42,583 nucleotides of DNA from a virus, in IMG/VR virus record IMGVR_UViG_3300018432_000021, positions 1 through 42,583 of that record; one strand, written 5' to 3'. Below are positions 29,181-35,848 of the stretch, piece after piece. Every line of letters starts with the position of its first letter. Position 1 is the stretch's first letter. The translations under genes and the position numbers were made by a program. Below the pieces are notes generated by a model, which worked only from the letters and a program-made list of their open reading frames with translations, made no database searches and was not told the origin of the DNA.

Positions 29181-29232
29181 GCGCGATACGGTGAGGACTC
29201 ACCGCACGCCTACCCGGAAGGAACCACCCGCA

Positions 29233-29508
29233 ATGACCACTCCCCGCGTAACCGAGAACCCCGCTCAGACCCTCCGCCCGGTCGCGAACCGTTGGTTTCT
29301 CGATCAGTGCCTTTCGATGCGCGGCCACGTGGTCATCACATCCGGCGAGCGGGTTCTCTGGTGCGGAACCGTCAACCACGATTCGAGCTTCATCTCGGCC
29401 GCGAACGTCGTCCGCGCGAACCGCGATTCGGGGATGACCTTCCGCCACACGTACCGCGATGCCGACGTCGGCAACTCGATCCTCACCCGTCTCTCGCGCG
29501 TCCTCTAA
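29233..29508 (+). CDS. Hypothetical protein, 91 aa
   Basis: MTTPRVTENPAQTLRPVANR...; small alpha/beta. The start at 29233 follows GGAAGGA. Its leader (ACGCCTACCCGGAAGGA) is nearly repeated before the next gene (ACGCCTACCCGCAAAGGA). First gene of the plus-strand array downstream of the operator-like palindrome. No family recognised. Confidence 0.6.
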   Translation: MTTPRVTENPAQTLRPVANRWFLDQCLSMRGHVVITSGERVLWCGTVNHDSSFISAANVVRANRDSGMTFRHTYRDADVGNSILTRLSRVL

Positions 29509-29544
29509 CCCTCCCACCAACGCCTACCCGCAAAGGACCCTCTC

Positions 29545-30189
29545 ATGCCGTGCACATTCACCCTTCCCGCCGATCCGACCCTCGCCGAGCGCGCACAGAA
29601 CCGTCCGGCGCGGTGCGTCTTCCGCCTCGCGCCTAGCGCCAAAGTCGCTCAGGTGGCGTACAACTTGCGCGCGTGGCGCACATCCGCCACGGCCGCACAG
29701 ACCGAGGAGGGTCGCGAGTGGTACCCGTCGAACGGCATCGCCATTGCGGAGATCGCGTCTGACGCGTTCGACTCGACCGGGGACGCCGTCTCGCCGGAGT
29801 TCGCGTGCGCCGTCTTCGCGGCGTACAGCCAGAACGCGACTTGGAAGGCGAACGTCACAATGGCGTCGCGCTACTTGAACGGATCCGGTCCGTTCGGACT
29901 CGCCAACGTCCAGCGCGAGTGTGAGGAGATCGAGAACGCGACCGACCCGCTCGCGGTCGATCTCGGACTCAAGCGCACGGCGTTCATGCGCAATCTGTCC
30001 GGGGATCTCAACCCCGTTACGTGCGACCGTTGGCACATTGAGGCTGGCTACGGGCAGCGGCTCGCGCTGACCGAGCCGCTTCGCGCGACCCTTCAGGCAG
30101 CGACCGAGATCGTCGCGGCCGAGTTCGGCGAGGCGCCCGCCGAGTGTCAGGCGGTCATTTGGTGCGCGATTCGCGGCGACGGCAAGTAA
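29545..30189 (+). CDS. Conserved phage protein with HhH-glycosylase-like pattern
   Basis: 214 residues. 'EFACAVFAAYSQNATWKANVTMASRYL' and 'GLKRTAFMRNLSGDLNPVTCDRWHIEAGYG' follow a family frequent in actinobacteriophages (A-x-S-P/Q-x...W..N..., then K..AF..N..GD...VT.DRW). Its helix-hairpin-helix-like core with a conserved Asp recalls DNA glycosylases. The Asp in V-T-C-D-R-W is the candidate catalytic residue. Whether it cuts DNA bases is inference. Confidence 0.6.
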   Translation: MPCTFTLPADPTLAERAQNRPARCVFRLAPSAKVAQVAYNLRAWRTSATAAQTEEGREWYPSNGIAIAEIASDAFDSTGDAVSPEFACAVFAAYSQNATWKANVTMASRYLNGSGPFGLANVQRECEEIENATDPLAVDLGLKRTAFMRNLSGDLNPVTCDRWHIEAGYGQRLALTEPLRATLQAATEIVAAEFGEAPAECQAVIWCAIRGDGK

Positions 30190-30218
30190 ACCCTCAACCC
30201 CTACTGGAGCCTACCCTC

Positions 30219-30653
30219 ATGTACGAATTCAACCCTGCCGACCACCTCGCGAGCGGTACCATCTACTACGGTCCGGCGCCCGCGCCGACCGTGGTCGAGT
30301 CCCCGCGCGTCCACGAGCTATCCGGGGACGCCTACGCGGCGACTCAGACGAGCGATGAGATCCGGACGGGCGATGTGCTCGTCGCCGGAGGCGTCGTCGG
30401 CATCATGGTTGAGGTATGGCCGGTCGCGCTGTTCGGCGACGGCGAGAGCATCGGCTTTCACGAGCTATCCCGCGACGCGAACCCGCGCACGGTCGGTCAG
30501 CAGGGCTGGGGGCGCCTTCAGGACATGCGCTACTTCCCGGTGGACGGTCCGGCGGAAGGTCTGCCGATGACCGACTACAGCCCGCCGCGCGGCGGCTACG
30601 ATCTCACCGCATCCATCGCGCTCGCCGAGCGCACATTCGCCCGCAACATCTAA
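30219..30653 (+). CDS. Hypothetical protein, 144 aa, two AGCTATCC sites
   Basis: MYEFNPADHLASGTIYYGPA... A beta-rich protein with 'GDVLVAGGVVGIMVEVWPVALFGDG'. It contains two in-frame copies of GAG-CTA-TCC (Glu-Leu-Ser) that are instances of the AGCTATCC repeat. The start at 30219 is chosen for SD TGGAG; the frame is open further upstream but overlaps the previous gene. Family unknown. Confidence 0.6.
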   Translation: MYEFNPADHLASGTIYYGPAPAPTVVESPRVHELSGDAYAATQTSDEIRTGDVLVAGGVVGIMVEVWPVALFGDGESIGFHELSRDANPRTVGQQGWGRLQDMRYFPVDGPAEGLPMTDYSPPRGGYDLTASIALAERTFARNI

Positions 30654-30673
30654 CCAGAAACGAGAGCTATCCC

Positions 30674-31003
30674 ATGGATCACGCCGACTTCGCCGCCCTG
30701 TTGCCGTCCGAGCAACGCCGCCACATTGACGCAGCCGTTGCCGCGTTCCCCTTCCCCGCCCGACTCATCAGCTTCACCCACGGATGCGGCAGGCACACGT
30801 ACGCCGCGCTGGAGATCACGCGCACGAACCTCCCCGACGAGAGCGCGACGTTCCTGGTCTGCCCGCAGAATCTCGCGAGCTATCCGACCGGGCAGCCCAG
30901 CCAGCCGCGAGTGTTCCGGTCGAGCGTCTATCTCGGCGAGGGCCGATACAGGATGACCGAGCGCGAGGCCGTGAGCGACATGTACGACCGGGCGAACCGC
31001 TAG
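30674..31003 (+). CDS. Hypothetical protein, 109 aa
   Basis: MDHADFAALLPSEQRRHIDA...; a helical N-terminus, then a beta domain with 'SFTHGCGRHTYAALEITRTNL'. The start is one base after an AGCTATCC repeat that includes the SD-like GAGAG. A second AGCTATCC copy lies inside (30878-30885). Unknown function. Confidence 0.6.
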   Translation: MDHADFAALLPSEQRRHIDAAVAAFPFPARLISFTHGCGRHTYAALEITRTNLPDESATFLVCPQNLASYPTGQPSQPRVFRSSVYLGEGRYRMTEREAVSDMYDRANR

Positions 31004-31005
31004 AC

Positions 31006-31173
31006 ATGTTCACGAGTCCCTACAGCGCGAGCGTCGCCACGCCGCGTCCGCCGCTGACCTTCGCCCAGCTGGGCGAGGGCTCGCGGTGCTGCGCTCAGCC
31101 CTTCACCCGCGCGGATGGCACGCGAGGGATCTGCACCGAGCCCTACAACACCCGCCACGACCACCAGTCCTAG
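31006..31173 (+). CDS. Hypothetical protein, 55 aa, Cys-containing
   Basis: MFTSPYSASVATPRPPLTFA... with C-C and a third Cys ('SRCCAQPF', 'GICTEPYNTRHDHQS') plus C-terminal histidines, possibly a small metal site. It starts 2 nt after the previous stop. No family recognised. Confidence 0.5.
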   Translation: MFTSPYSASVATPRPPLTFAQLGEGSRCCAQPFTRADGTRGICTEPYNTRHDHQS

Positions 31174-31184
31174 AGGAGCTATCC

Positions 31185-31517
31185 ATGCTCAACGTCCGCC
31201 ACATCAGCACCGCCATCCTCCTCGTCCTCGTGCTCGCCGTCGCGGGCGATGAGGCCTCAGCTGCCACTGACCATACCGGCACGAGCTATCCGACCCGCTG
31301 CGTCGAAGACATGCCGTGCTGGTCCTGGTCCACGATGGGCAACCGCAAGCGCGGCATCGTGACCGTGTACGGCACGCCTAAGGTCGTCGGACCGTGCGGC
31401 TACCGGCGCGTGTGGGAGCGCACGCCGCGCTCGATGCGAGGGCTCCTCGGTCCGACGCTCAAGGGCGACCGATGGGCTCGCCGCCACGGTTGCATCGGCA
31501 ACGTGCAGAACTGGTAG
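31185..31517 (+). CDS. Small secreted protein, 110 aa
   Basis: Signal peptide MLNVRHISTAILLVLVLAVA ending A-S-A-A, then a mature domain of about 85 residues with four Cys ('CVEDMPCWSW', 'VGPCGYRR', 'HGCIGN'), likely disulphide-bonded outside the cell. The start directly follows GGAGCTATCC. The stop codon TAG is part of the TAGACA -35 of the next promoter. Third Sec-exported protein of the window; function unknown. Confidence 0.65.
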   Translation: MLNVRHISTAILLVLVLAVAGDEASAATDHTGTSYPTRCVEDMPCWSWSTMGNRKRGIVTVYGTPKVVGPCGYRRVWERTPRSMRGLLGPTLKGDRWARRHGCIGNVQNW

Positions 31518-31543
31518 ACAACCACGATCCTGTCCTGTAGTAT
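31515..31543 (+). promoter_or_regulatory. Promoter TAGACA-17-TAGTAT
   Basis: -35 TAGACA at 31515-31520 contains the upstream stop codon; spacer 17; -10 TAGTAT at 31538-31543. The leader (AGTCAAGCTATCCCTAAGGAGCACC) is nearly identical to that of the 32960 gene. Confidence 0.65.
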
Positions 31544-31577
31544 CCCTGTCCTAGTCAAGCTATCCCTAAGGAGCACC

Positions 31578-32069
31578 ATGTCTCGTCCCGCAGTCACACC
31601 CGCGAAGCGCGTCGCCAAGACCGTCGCCGACCTCGCCCTCCTCGACAACGCCGTGAAGGCGGCAGCCAGGGCACTAACCCAGGGCGACGCCGATGGGCTC
31701 GCTGAGGCAGCCAAGTTCATCGAGGCCGTCGGATGCTACGCGCGCCGGACCGCCGCTGTGCTGCCCGTCAACCCGGTTGCGCCCGCAGCTATCCCCACAG
31801 TGGAGAGCCAGAAGGTCGCCGTGTTCGGCCCGAACCTCCGGGACCAGAGCAAGGGACAGTTCGTCGTCCACGCCAAGGGCTGCGGCGACATCGCCAAGGC
31901 GGCTCGCCAGGACCCGGAGTTCCGCAACCCGTACGTGTTCACCGCGACGTCGATGACCGAGATCGCAGACAACACCTACGCCGACCACATCGACGGCGGC
32001 GAGATGGAGCCGGGCGAGGGCCTGAGCGACCACCACTTCTGCCCCTGCGTCAAGCTGCCGGTGGCGTAG
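31578..32069 (+). CDS. Hypothetical protein, 163 aa
   Basis: MSRPAVTPAKRVAKTVADLA...; a helical N-terminal half (about 1-65), an Ala/Pro linker containing an AGCTATCC copy, then an alpha/beta C-terminal part with 'GQFVVHAKGCGDIAKAARQD' and 'HHFCPCVKLPVA', whose Cys/His residues could bind metal. Own promoter plus SD AAGGAG. Unknown family. Confidence 0.6.
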   Translation: MSRPAVTPAKRVAKTVADLALLDNAVKAAARALTQGDADGLAEAAKFIEAVGCYARRTAAVLPVNPVAPAAIPTVESQKVAVFGPNLRDQSKGQFVVHAKGCGDIAKAARQDPEFRNPYVFTATSMTEIADNTYADHIDGGEMEPGEGLSDHHFCPCVKLPVA

Positions 32070-32299
32070 TGAGCTATCCGGTCTACCGCATCCGAGTCGA
32101 GCGCAGCCGTGAGGCGCTCGTGCTCGGCAGCGACTACAGCAAGAACCCGATCCCTGGGCAGCTGGCGCTCGATCTGCCGAGCGCGGGCGAGCGCAGTACC
32201 TTCACCCCGACCATGGGCTGCCAGCGCTACGGTCACCACTTCAACCCTGAGAGTGACTGCTGCAACCGCTGCGGCACTCCCCGCCCCGACTACCGCTGA
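32069..32299 (+). CDS. Hypothetical zinc-finger-like protein, 76 aa
   Basis: Initiated at GTG overlapping the upstream TAG; the codons GTG-AGC-TAT-CCG place an AGCTATCC copy at residues 2-4. The C-terminus 'MGCQRYGHHFNPESDCCNRCGTPRPDYR' has a C...H-H...C-C-x2-C arrangement, a probable zinc site. Part of the tightly packed small-gene array. Confidence 0.55.
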   Translation: MSYPVYRIRVERSREALVLGSDYSKNPIPGQLALDLPSAGERSTFTPTMGCQRYGHHFNPESDCCNRCGTPRPDYR

Positions 32300-32311
32300 G
32301 GAGCTATCCTG

Positions 32312-32473
32312 ATGCGTCCCGATCCCGAGGCACCCGTCGTCCGCAAGATGAAGTCCGACCGCGAGCGCGACGGCAAGCGCGCACCCGGTCGCAAGCGCCG
32401 CGATCAGCAGCGCAAGTTCCAGCGTCAGGTCAAGCGATCTGTCGTCAGCCGATCCATCCGACACACCCGATAG
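32312..32473 (+). CDS. Basic miniprotein, 53 aa
   Basis: MRPDPEAPVVRKMKSDRERD...; about 40% Arg/Lys and predicted helical. The start follows GAGGAGCTATCCTG, an SD joined to the AGCTATCC repeat. Likely nucleic-acid binding. Similar in style to the miniproteins at 13023-13157 and 40402-40563, without clear sequence identity. Confidence 0.5.
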   Translation: MRPDPEAPVVRKMKSDRERDGKRAPGRKRRDQQRKFQRQVKRSVVSRSIRHTR

Positions 32474-32486
32474 GGTAGGGAGAATC

Positions 32487-32756
32487 ATGAAGTTCCACAT
32501 CACATACCGCCGAGGCGGCACCACCGACGTCGGTCGCGTGAACGCTCCCGACCGAGCCGCAGCTATCCGTGCTGCGGCCGTGAAGTTCAACGTGCCCCGC
32601 TCCAACATCACCTCGGTCGTCGGCCTGCCCGAGCCTCGCGTGGCGCCCATCGCGCGCCAGGAGTGCAACGGCTGCCGTGGCAAGGGCAAGGTCAGCGGGC
32701 CGTATGGCGAACCGGTGCGCTGCCGTCGCTGCGGCGGCGGCGGGACCGTGGCGTGA
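32487..32756 (+). CDS. DnaJ-type zinc-ribbon small protein, 89 aa
   Basis: An N-terminal 50-residue beta-alpha-beta domain ('MKFHITYRRGGTTDVGRVNA', 'AAIRAAAVKFNV') followed by C-x2-C-x-G-x-G and C-x2-C-G-G-G-G, the Cys-rich zinc ribbon of DnaJ proteins. Probably binds RNA or protein. SD GGTAGGGAGAATC. An AGCTATCC copy lies in the Ala-Ala-Ile-Arg codons. Confidence 0.6.
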   Translation: MKFHITYRRGGTTDVGRVNAPDRAAAIRAAAVKFNVPRSNITSVVGLPEPRVAPIARQECNGCRGKGKVSGPYGEPVRCRRCGGGGTVA

Positions 32757-32920
32757 TGGTCCCGCTCGTCGGTCTGATCCGAGTGCTGCGCGCGACTGTC
32801 GAGTATGGTCACGAGGCAGCCGACTGGATCGAGTCACGCGAGGGCGCAGCTGCGATGGCAGCGGCGTACCCCGATGAAAAAGCCGGCATCTCGGTTGACG
32901 CGTCGAGCACCACCCAGTAG
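32756..32920 (+). CDS. Hypothetical protein, 54 aa
   Basis: MVPLVGLIRVLRATVEYGHE...; helical. Start overlaps the upstream stop (TGATG). Its last 15 codons are also a promoter: the CCGGCA box, TTGACG -35 and TAGTAT -10 lie within the gene, and the stop codon is the TAG of the -10. The C-terminal sequence is therefore set partly by promoter function. Confidence 0.55.
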   Translation: MVPLVGLIRVLRATVEYGHEAADWIESREGAAAMAAAYPDEKAGISVDASSTTQ

Positions 32921-32923
32921 TAT
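32877..32923 (+). promoter_or_regulatory. CCGGCA-box promoter TTGACG-17-TAGTAT
   Basis: AAAAAGCCGGCA at 32877-32888, -35 at 32895-32900, -10 at 32918-32923. It drives the 32960 gene through a 36-nt leader with GAGGAG. Confidence 0.75.
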
Positions 32924-32959
32924 CTGTCCTGCAAGTCAAGCTATCCCCTGAGGAGCACC

Positions 32960-33274
32960 ATGTCCACGTTCCGCACGCCCACCGTCCTTCTCGCCGCGAT
33001 GCAGTCCGGCGACCACATCCAGATCGGCGACGTCGCCGAGCACGCCGACGCGTACGACGCGTTCGAGCGCTTCGACTCCCACCTCGCCGGATGGACGCGC
33101 GACCTTCACGGCAACCTGCGCCTGGCCACCGGCCACATGCACGCCATCGCGGGCGAGCCCGTCCGCTTCTATCGCCTCCGGATGGAGGGCGCCATCGACT
33201 GCCGCCCCGTCCGTAAGGTCCGCGCCGGGTACGTGCGCAAGACCGGGTTCGTCGGCCTGAAGGCTGGCCGCTGA
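32960..33274 (+). CDS. Hypothetical protein, 104 aa
   Basis: MSTFRTPTVLLAAMQSGDHI...; alpha/beta with 'DAYDAFERFDSHLAGWTRDL' and a basic C-terminus. Strong SD (GAGGAGCACC). Its leader is a near copy of the one at 31538-31577. The next gene overlaps (TGATG). Unknown function. Confidence 0.6.
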   Translation: MSTFRTPTVLLAAMQSGDHIQIGDVAEHADAYDAFERFDSHLAGWTRDLHGNLRLATGHMHAIAGEPVRFYRLRMEGAIDCRPVRKVRAGYVRKTGFVGLKAGR

Positions 33275-33414
33275 TGCTCAAGGTCACCATCGCCCTCAAG
33301 CTGCGCACGAACGACCCCGACGTAGCCGCCGATGAGGCGCAGCGGATCGCCGTCGAGATCCAGGATCGAGTCGGCATCGTCGCTGTCTCGTACGTCGAGA
33401 AGGTCGGCGCCTGA
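33274..33414 (+). CDS. Hypothetical protein, 46 aa
   Basis: MLKVTIALKLRTNDPDVAAD...; beta-alpha-beta, small. Overlaps both neighbours (TGATG), so it is part of the translationally coupled run. No family recognised. Confidence 0.5.
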   Translation: MLKVTIALKLRTNDPDVAADEAQRIAVEIQDRVGIVAVSYVEKVGA

Positions 33415-33635
33415 TGTTGCCCGGCACCCAGCCCGCCAGCTACCGCTGGAGCAACCACGTGAACTGTTGCCCGGACACCTACCGGCCCGTCGCGGTCGAG
33501 GATCGCGGCGATACCATCGTCGCTGGAGTCCTCGGCCTCGATCAGGAAGTCGAGGCGATGGTCGCCCTCCGCATCTTCCAGTACCCGGTCGCGCCGAAAG
33601 GCTCGACGCCCGCCCGCTACTCGCTCAACAACTAG
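33414..33635 (+). CDS. Hypothetical protein, 73 aa
   Basis: MLPGTQPASYRWSNHVNCCP... with a C-C pair and mixed alpha/beta pattern ('GDTIVAGVLGLDQEVEAMVALRIFQ'). Coupled start (TGATG). Unknown function. Confidence 0.5.
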   Translation: MLPGTQPASYRWSNHVNCCPDTYRPVAVEDRGDTIVAGVLGLDQEVEAMVALRIFQYPVAPKGSTPARYSLNN

Positions 33636-33646
33636 GGAGCTATCCG

Positions 33647-33949
33647 ATGACTGAGGAAGACTTCTACACCCGCACGCCGTTCAAGCTGCCCGCCCGCGTG
33701 GATGGGTCCACGCGCGAAGTCGCGCCCGTCATCATCGAGGGCCTCGACCGCGAACTGCTCGACTGCTACATGGCCGAGCACGAGATCAGCGAGCGCATCG
33801 CGAGCGCGTTCCTCGCCTTCGATCTGGAGCCGCCGACGAACGCAGCTATCCTGTCCACCGGCTTCACAACGCGCCAGTCACGCGTGCTCGATGCCACGGC
33901 GCCGAGCACGTCCGAGCAGCTGGGCGAGTACATCGAAGACGAGTCATGA
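33647..33949 (+). CDS. Hypothetical protein, 100 aa
   Basis: MTEEDFYTRTPFKLPARVDG...; acidic and mostly helical. The start follows GGGAGCTATCCG (repeat plus SD); a second copy lies at 33844-33851 in Ala-Ala-Ile codons. The stop overlaps the next start (ATGA). Unknown function. Confidence 0.6.
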   Translation: MTEEDFYTRTPFKLPARVDGSTREVAPVIIEGLDRELLDCYMAEHEISERIASAFLAFDLEPPTNAAILSTGFTTRQSRVLDATAPSTSEQLGEYIEDES

Positions 33950-34203
33950 GCGTCTCTGACTTGAGGCTCAACCTCCCGCCCGAGCGTGCGACGTTCACCT
34001 GGGAGGCTGGGCGCCTGATCCACGGTCAGGTTCGCCGCGCGATCCAGCGCGGCGCCTGGCAGCACGGCCTCGAAGTCTCCTTCGAGGAGTCGAAGGGCTG
34101 GCTGGAGTGTATCGGGCGTGCGACCTTCGTCGGCGAGGGCGCAGGCGAGTACGCGCAGCTGGTCTCCGCCTGGTTCCAGCGCCTCAACGAGGACGAACTG
34201 TAA
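33946..34203 (+). CDS. Hypothetical protein, 85 aa
   Basis: MSVSDLRLNLPPERATFTWE...; alpha/beta with 'EVSFEESKGWLECIGRATFVGEGAGEYAQLVSAWFQRL'. Coupled by ATGA. No family recognised. Confidence 0.55.
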   Translation: MSVSDLRLNLPPERATFTWEAGRLIHGQVRRAIQRGAWQHGLEVSFEESKGWLECIGRATFVGEGAGEYAQLVSAWFQRLNEDEL

Positions 34204-34226
34204 TGCCAACAACCGAGGAGTACAGC

Positions 34227-34439
34227 ATGAAGAACGTACGCATCGAGGGCATCCGCAAAACCAACGTCAAGACCTGGGCCGTCGTCGGCTCGCGTCCGAA
34301 CGACGGGCACGACGGAGGCCGCACGCTCGTCATCGTCGGCGAGTTCGAGGGCACCGGCGCCAAGGCGCGAGCTATCCGCGCTGCGGGCACGAACCGCGTC
34401 GTCACCACGGTGCTCGACACCCTACTGGTGGCGGCATGA
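34227..34439 (+). CDS. Hypothetical protein, 70 aa
   Basis: MKNVRIEGIRKTNVKTWAVV...; a small beta-alpha protein. I chose 34227 because GAGGAG stands 6 nt upstream; an in-frame ATG at 34203 overlaps the previous stop (TAATG) and is an alternative giving 8 more residues. An AGCTATCC copy is in Arg-Ala-Ile-Arg. Confidence 0.55.
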   Translation: MKNVRIEGIRKTNVKTWAVVGSRPNDGHDGGRTLVIVGEFEGTGAKARAIRAAGTNRVVTTVLDTLLVAA

Positions 34440-34663
34440 TCGCGCTGCTGATCCTGCTTGCGATCATCGTCGTCTCCATCGGCGGCACGCTGATCTGCGT
34501 GGTGATTGGAGAGCGCCAACACGAGCGCACCAGCGAGCATCACGAGTTCGCGCTCTCCGAGGCCGAGCGCGACATCTTCTTCGCCGCGTCCGATGAGGAC
34601 GACTACGAGGCGCTGACCGACACGCTGTACGACATTCGGTCGCTGCCGGAGGTCTACCGATGA
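34436..34663 (+). CDS. Membrane-anchored protein, 75 aa
   Basis: N-terminal membrane helix MIALLILLAIIVVSIGGTLI continuing to 'CVVIG', then an acidic cytosolic-type tail ('DIFFAASDEDDYEALTDTLYD'). Coupled start and stop (ATGA). Could be an anchor or superinfection-type protein; nothing specific identifies it. Confidence 0.55.
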   Translation: MIALLILLAIIVVSIGGTLICVVIGERQHERTSEHHEFALSEAERDIFFAASDEDDYEALTDTLYDIRSLPEVYR

Positions 34664-34926
34664 TCGAGCAACGGTTTGCAGCCGCAGCTACCATCGACGG
34701 CTACGAAGTCATCGACGTCGAGACCGGGCGGAGCCTCGGCTTCGAGCGCCCAGCCCGCAACCAAGCGAACGGGATCGCTCAACAGCTGAACCTCGTGGCG
34801 ACCGGAGGGCCTCAGGCCATCGCGAGGTTTCTGCGCGCCGATGCCCGCAGCGACCCTAGCGACCCACTGGGATCAAGCGGATCAAGCGTCCCTAGCCTCA
34901 CCAGTGACCTACAGGTCTGGCCCTGA
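34660..34926 (+). CDS. Hypothetical protein, 88 aa
   Basis: MIEQRFAAAATIDGYEVIDV..., an alpha/beta domain of about 60 residues followed by a Ser/Pro-rich low-complexity tail of about 28 residues. Last gene of the array before a 450-bp gap. Coupled to the membrane protein by ATGA. Confidence 0.5.
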   Translation: MIEQRFAAAATIDGYEVIDVETGRSLGFERPARNQANGIAQQLNLVATGGPQAIARFLRADARSDPSDPLGSSGSSVPSLTSDLQVWP

Positions 34927-35380
34927 GCCCTGGGGTTCTTCGCCTCCGGGATCTGGCTTAGGTTTCTGGGTGTCCCCAGTTCGGGGACGTACCTATTCCC
35001 TTCTCGGCTGCTCTCGCCCTGGCGGGCTCCCGCGCCGCAGCGGAGCAAGTGCGGGGACTCGCCTAGAGCGTAACAGGGGGGTACGACAAAAGATTTCCTG
35101 AGCATTATTTTCGGCCGTGGGACTGGGTTTGCGGTTTCCCCACTAGAATGGTTCTAAAGGTAGATGAACGGTGGCGTTCACAGAAATGCACCCCACATTC
35201 GTACCACCTTACAGTGCCTATTATGGTGACTAGCCCTGGTGCAGAGCCAAAACAGGGCAATCCCACTAGTGTCGTACCACTTCAGGTGGGTTTTGCCGTT
35301 GCCGGCCGATTGACGCAAGTGGTCCGTTCGATCGGCGCGAACGTGCTAGTATCGACAACATCAACTGCGAGGAGAATCAC
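34927..35380. other. Non-coding gap with terminator-like hairpin and motif sites
   Basis: 454 bp without a supportable gene. GTCCCC/GGGGAC hairpin at 34972-34988 (possible terminator), an AT-rich stretch near 35088-35115, and a TAGAA/TTCTA repeat near 35145. CGTACCAC sites lie at 35200-35207 and 35273-35280. A TTGCCGGCCGA box at about 35299 and a TAGTAT -10 at 35347-35352 precede the next gene. Confidence 0.5.
35347..35352 (+). promoter_or_regulatory. Promoter -10 (TAGTAT) for the 35381 gene
   Basis: TAGTAT with a weak -35; the 28-nt leader contains GAGGAGAATCAC before ATG 35381. Two GTGGTACG-family sites lie 70-150 bp upstream. Confidence 0.5.
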
Positions 35381-35848
35381 ATGAACCCCGACTACATCGC
35401 TGGCATCACGAACAAGCCCCGCGTCGCGCTGAACGACCTCCACGAGATCCTCGCGGTCGCAGGCGACCACGCCTCGGCTCGCGTCCGCGAGGCCTACGAC
35501 CTCGGCTACGCCGAGGCAACCGAGCGGCTCTACAACAACAGCGCGTTCGCCGCTGGGGTGGCCGAGGGCCTGAAGCGCGCCGAGCAGGCCGTCGCCGACG
35601 AGGCGAGGCCGTACGGAGAGCGCCTCGACCAGCCGATGGGCGACTTCTGGGTGGGCGTCGTGCTCGACGCGATCCCGTCCCGCCCATACACGTACGTGAC
35701 GAACGATCCGTCGATCACGCACGGTACGCGCGTGCGCGTACCGGTCGGGGATCGCGGCGGTGCCGCCTCCGGGATTGTGCAGTTCGTCTGGTACAACAGG
35801 CCGAGCGTCCCAAAGCCGATCAAGCGCGTCCTGCGGACGATTTCATGA
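35381..35848 (+). CDS. Hypothetical protein, 155 aa
   Basis: MNPDYIAGITNKPRVALNDL...; helical first 90 residues, then 'YTYVTNDPSITHGTRVRVPVGDRGGAASGIVQFVWYN', which faintly recalls the small barrel at the N-terminus of PriA primosomal proteins (V.VPfG.r...GiV). That likeness is weak. Strong SD GAGGAGAA. Overlaps the next gene (ATGA). Confidence 0.6.
   Translation: MNPDYIAGITNKPRVALNDLHEILAVAGDHASARVREAYDLGYAEATERLYNNSAFAAGVAEGLKRAEQAVADEARPYGERLDQPMGDFWVGVVLDAIPSRPYTYVTNDPSITHGTRVRVPVGDRGGAASGIVQFVWYNRPSVPKPIKRVLRTIS

Larger units (their letters stand above)
28341..29232. other. Non-coding regulatory or origin-like region
   Basis: About 890 bp with lower GC and no codon-like bias. It holds two GTGGTACG sites (28390-28397, 28704-28711); two perfect 13-bp inverted repeats and several smaller hairpins; at least seven AAGGGTWAC-type elements in both orientations; a 13-bp direct repeat CCTAGATGAACGC (28733-28745, 28975-28987); and a large palindrome at 29139-29180. 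A Cys-rich frame (28738-28983, 81 aa) starts in the first direct repeat but lacks an SD and I do not count it as a gene. The region divides minus-strand from plus-strand transcription. Confidence 0.5.

Noticed and set aside
34841-35384. Several 78-97 codon frames in the 34.9-35.4 kb gap
   Set aside because: Composition is irregular, they overlap in several frames on both strands, and none has an SD, a coupled start or a recognisable domain.
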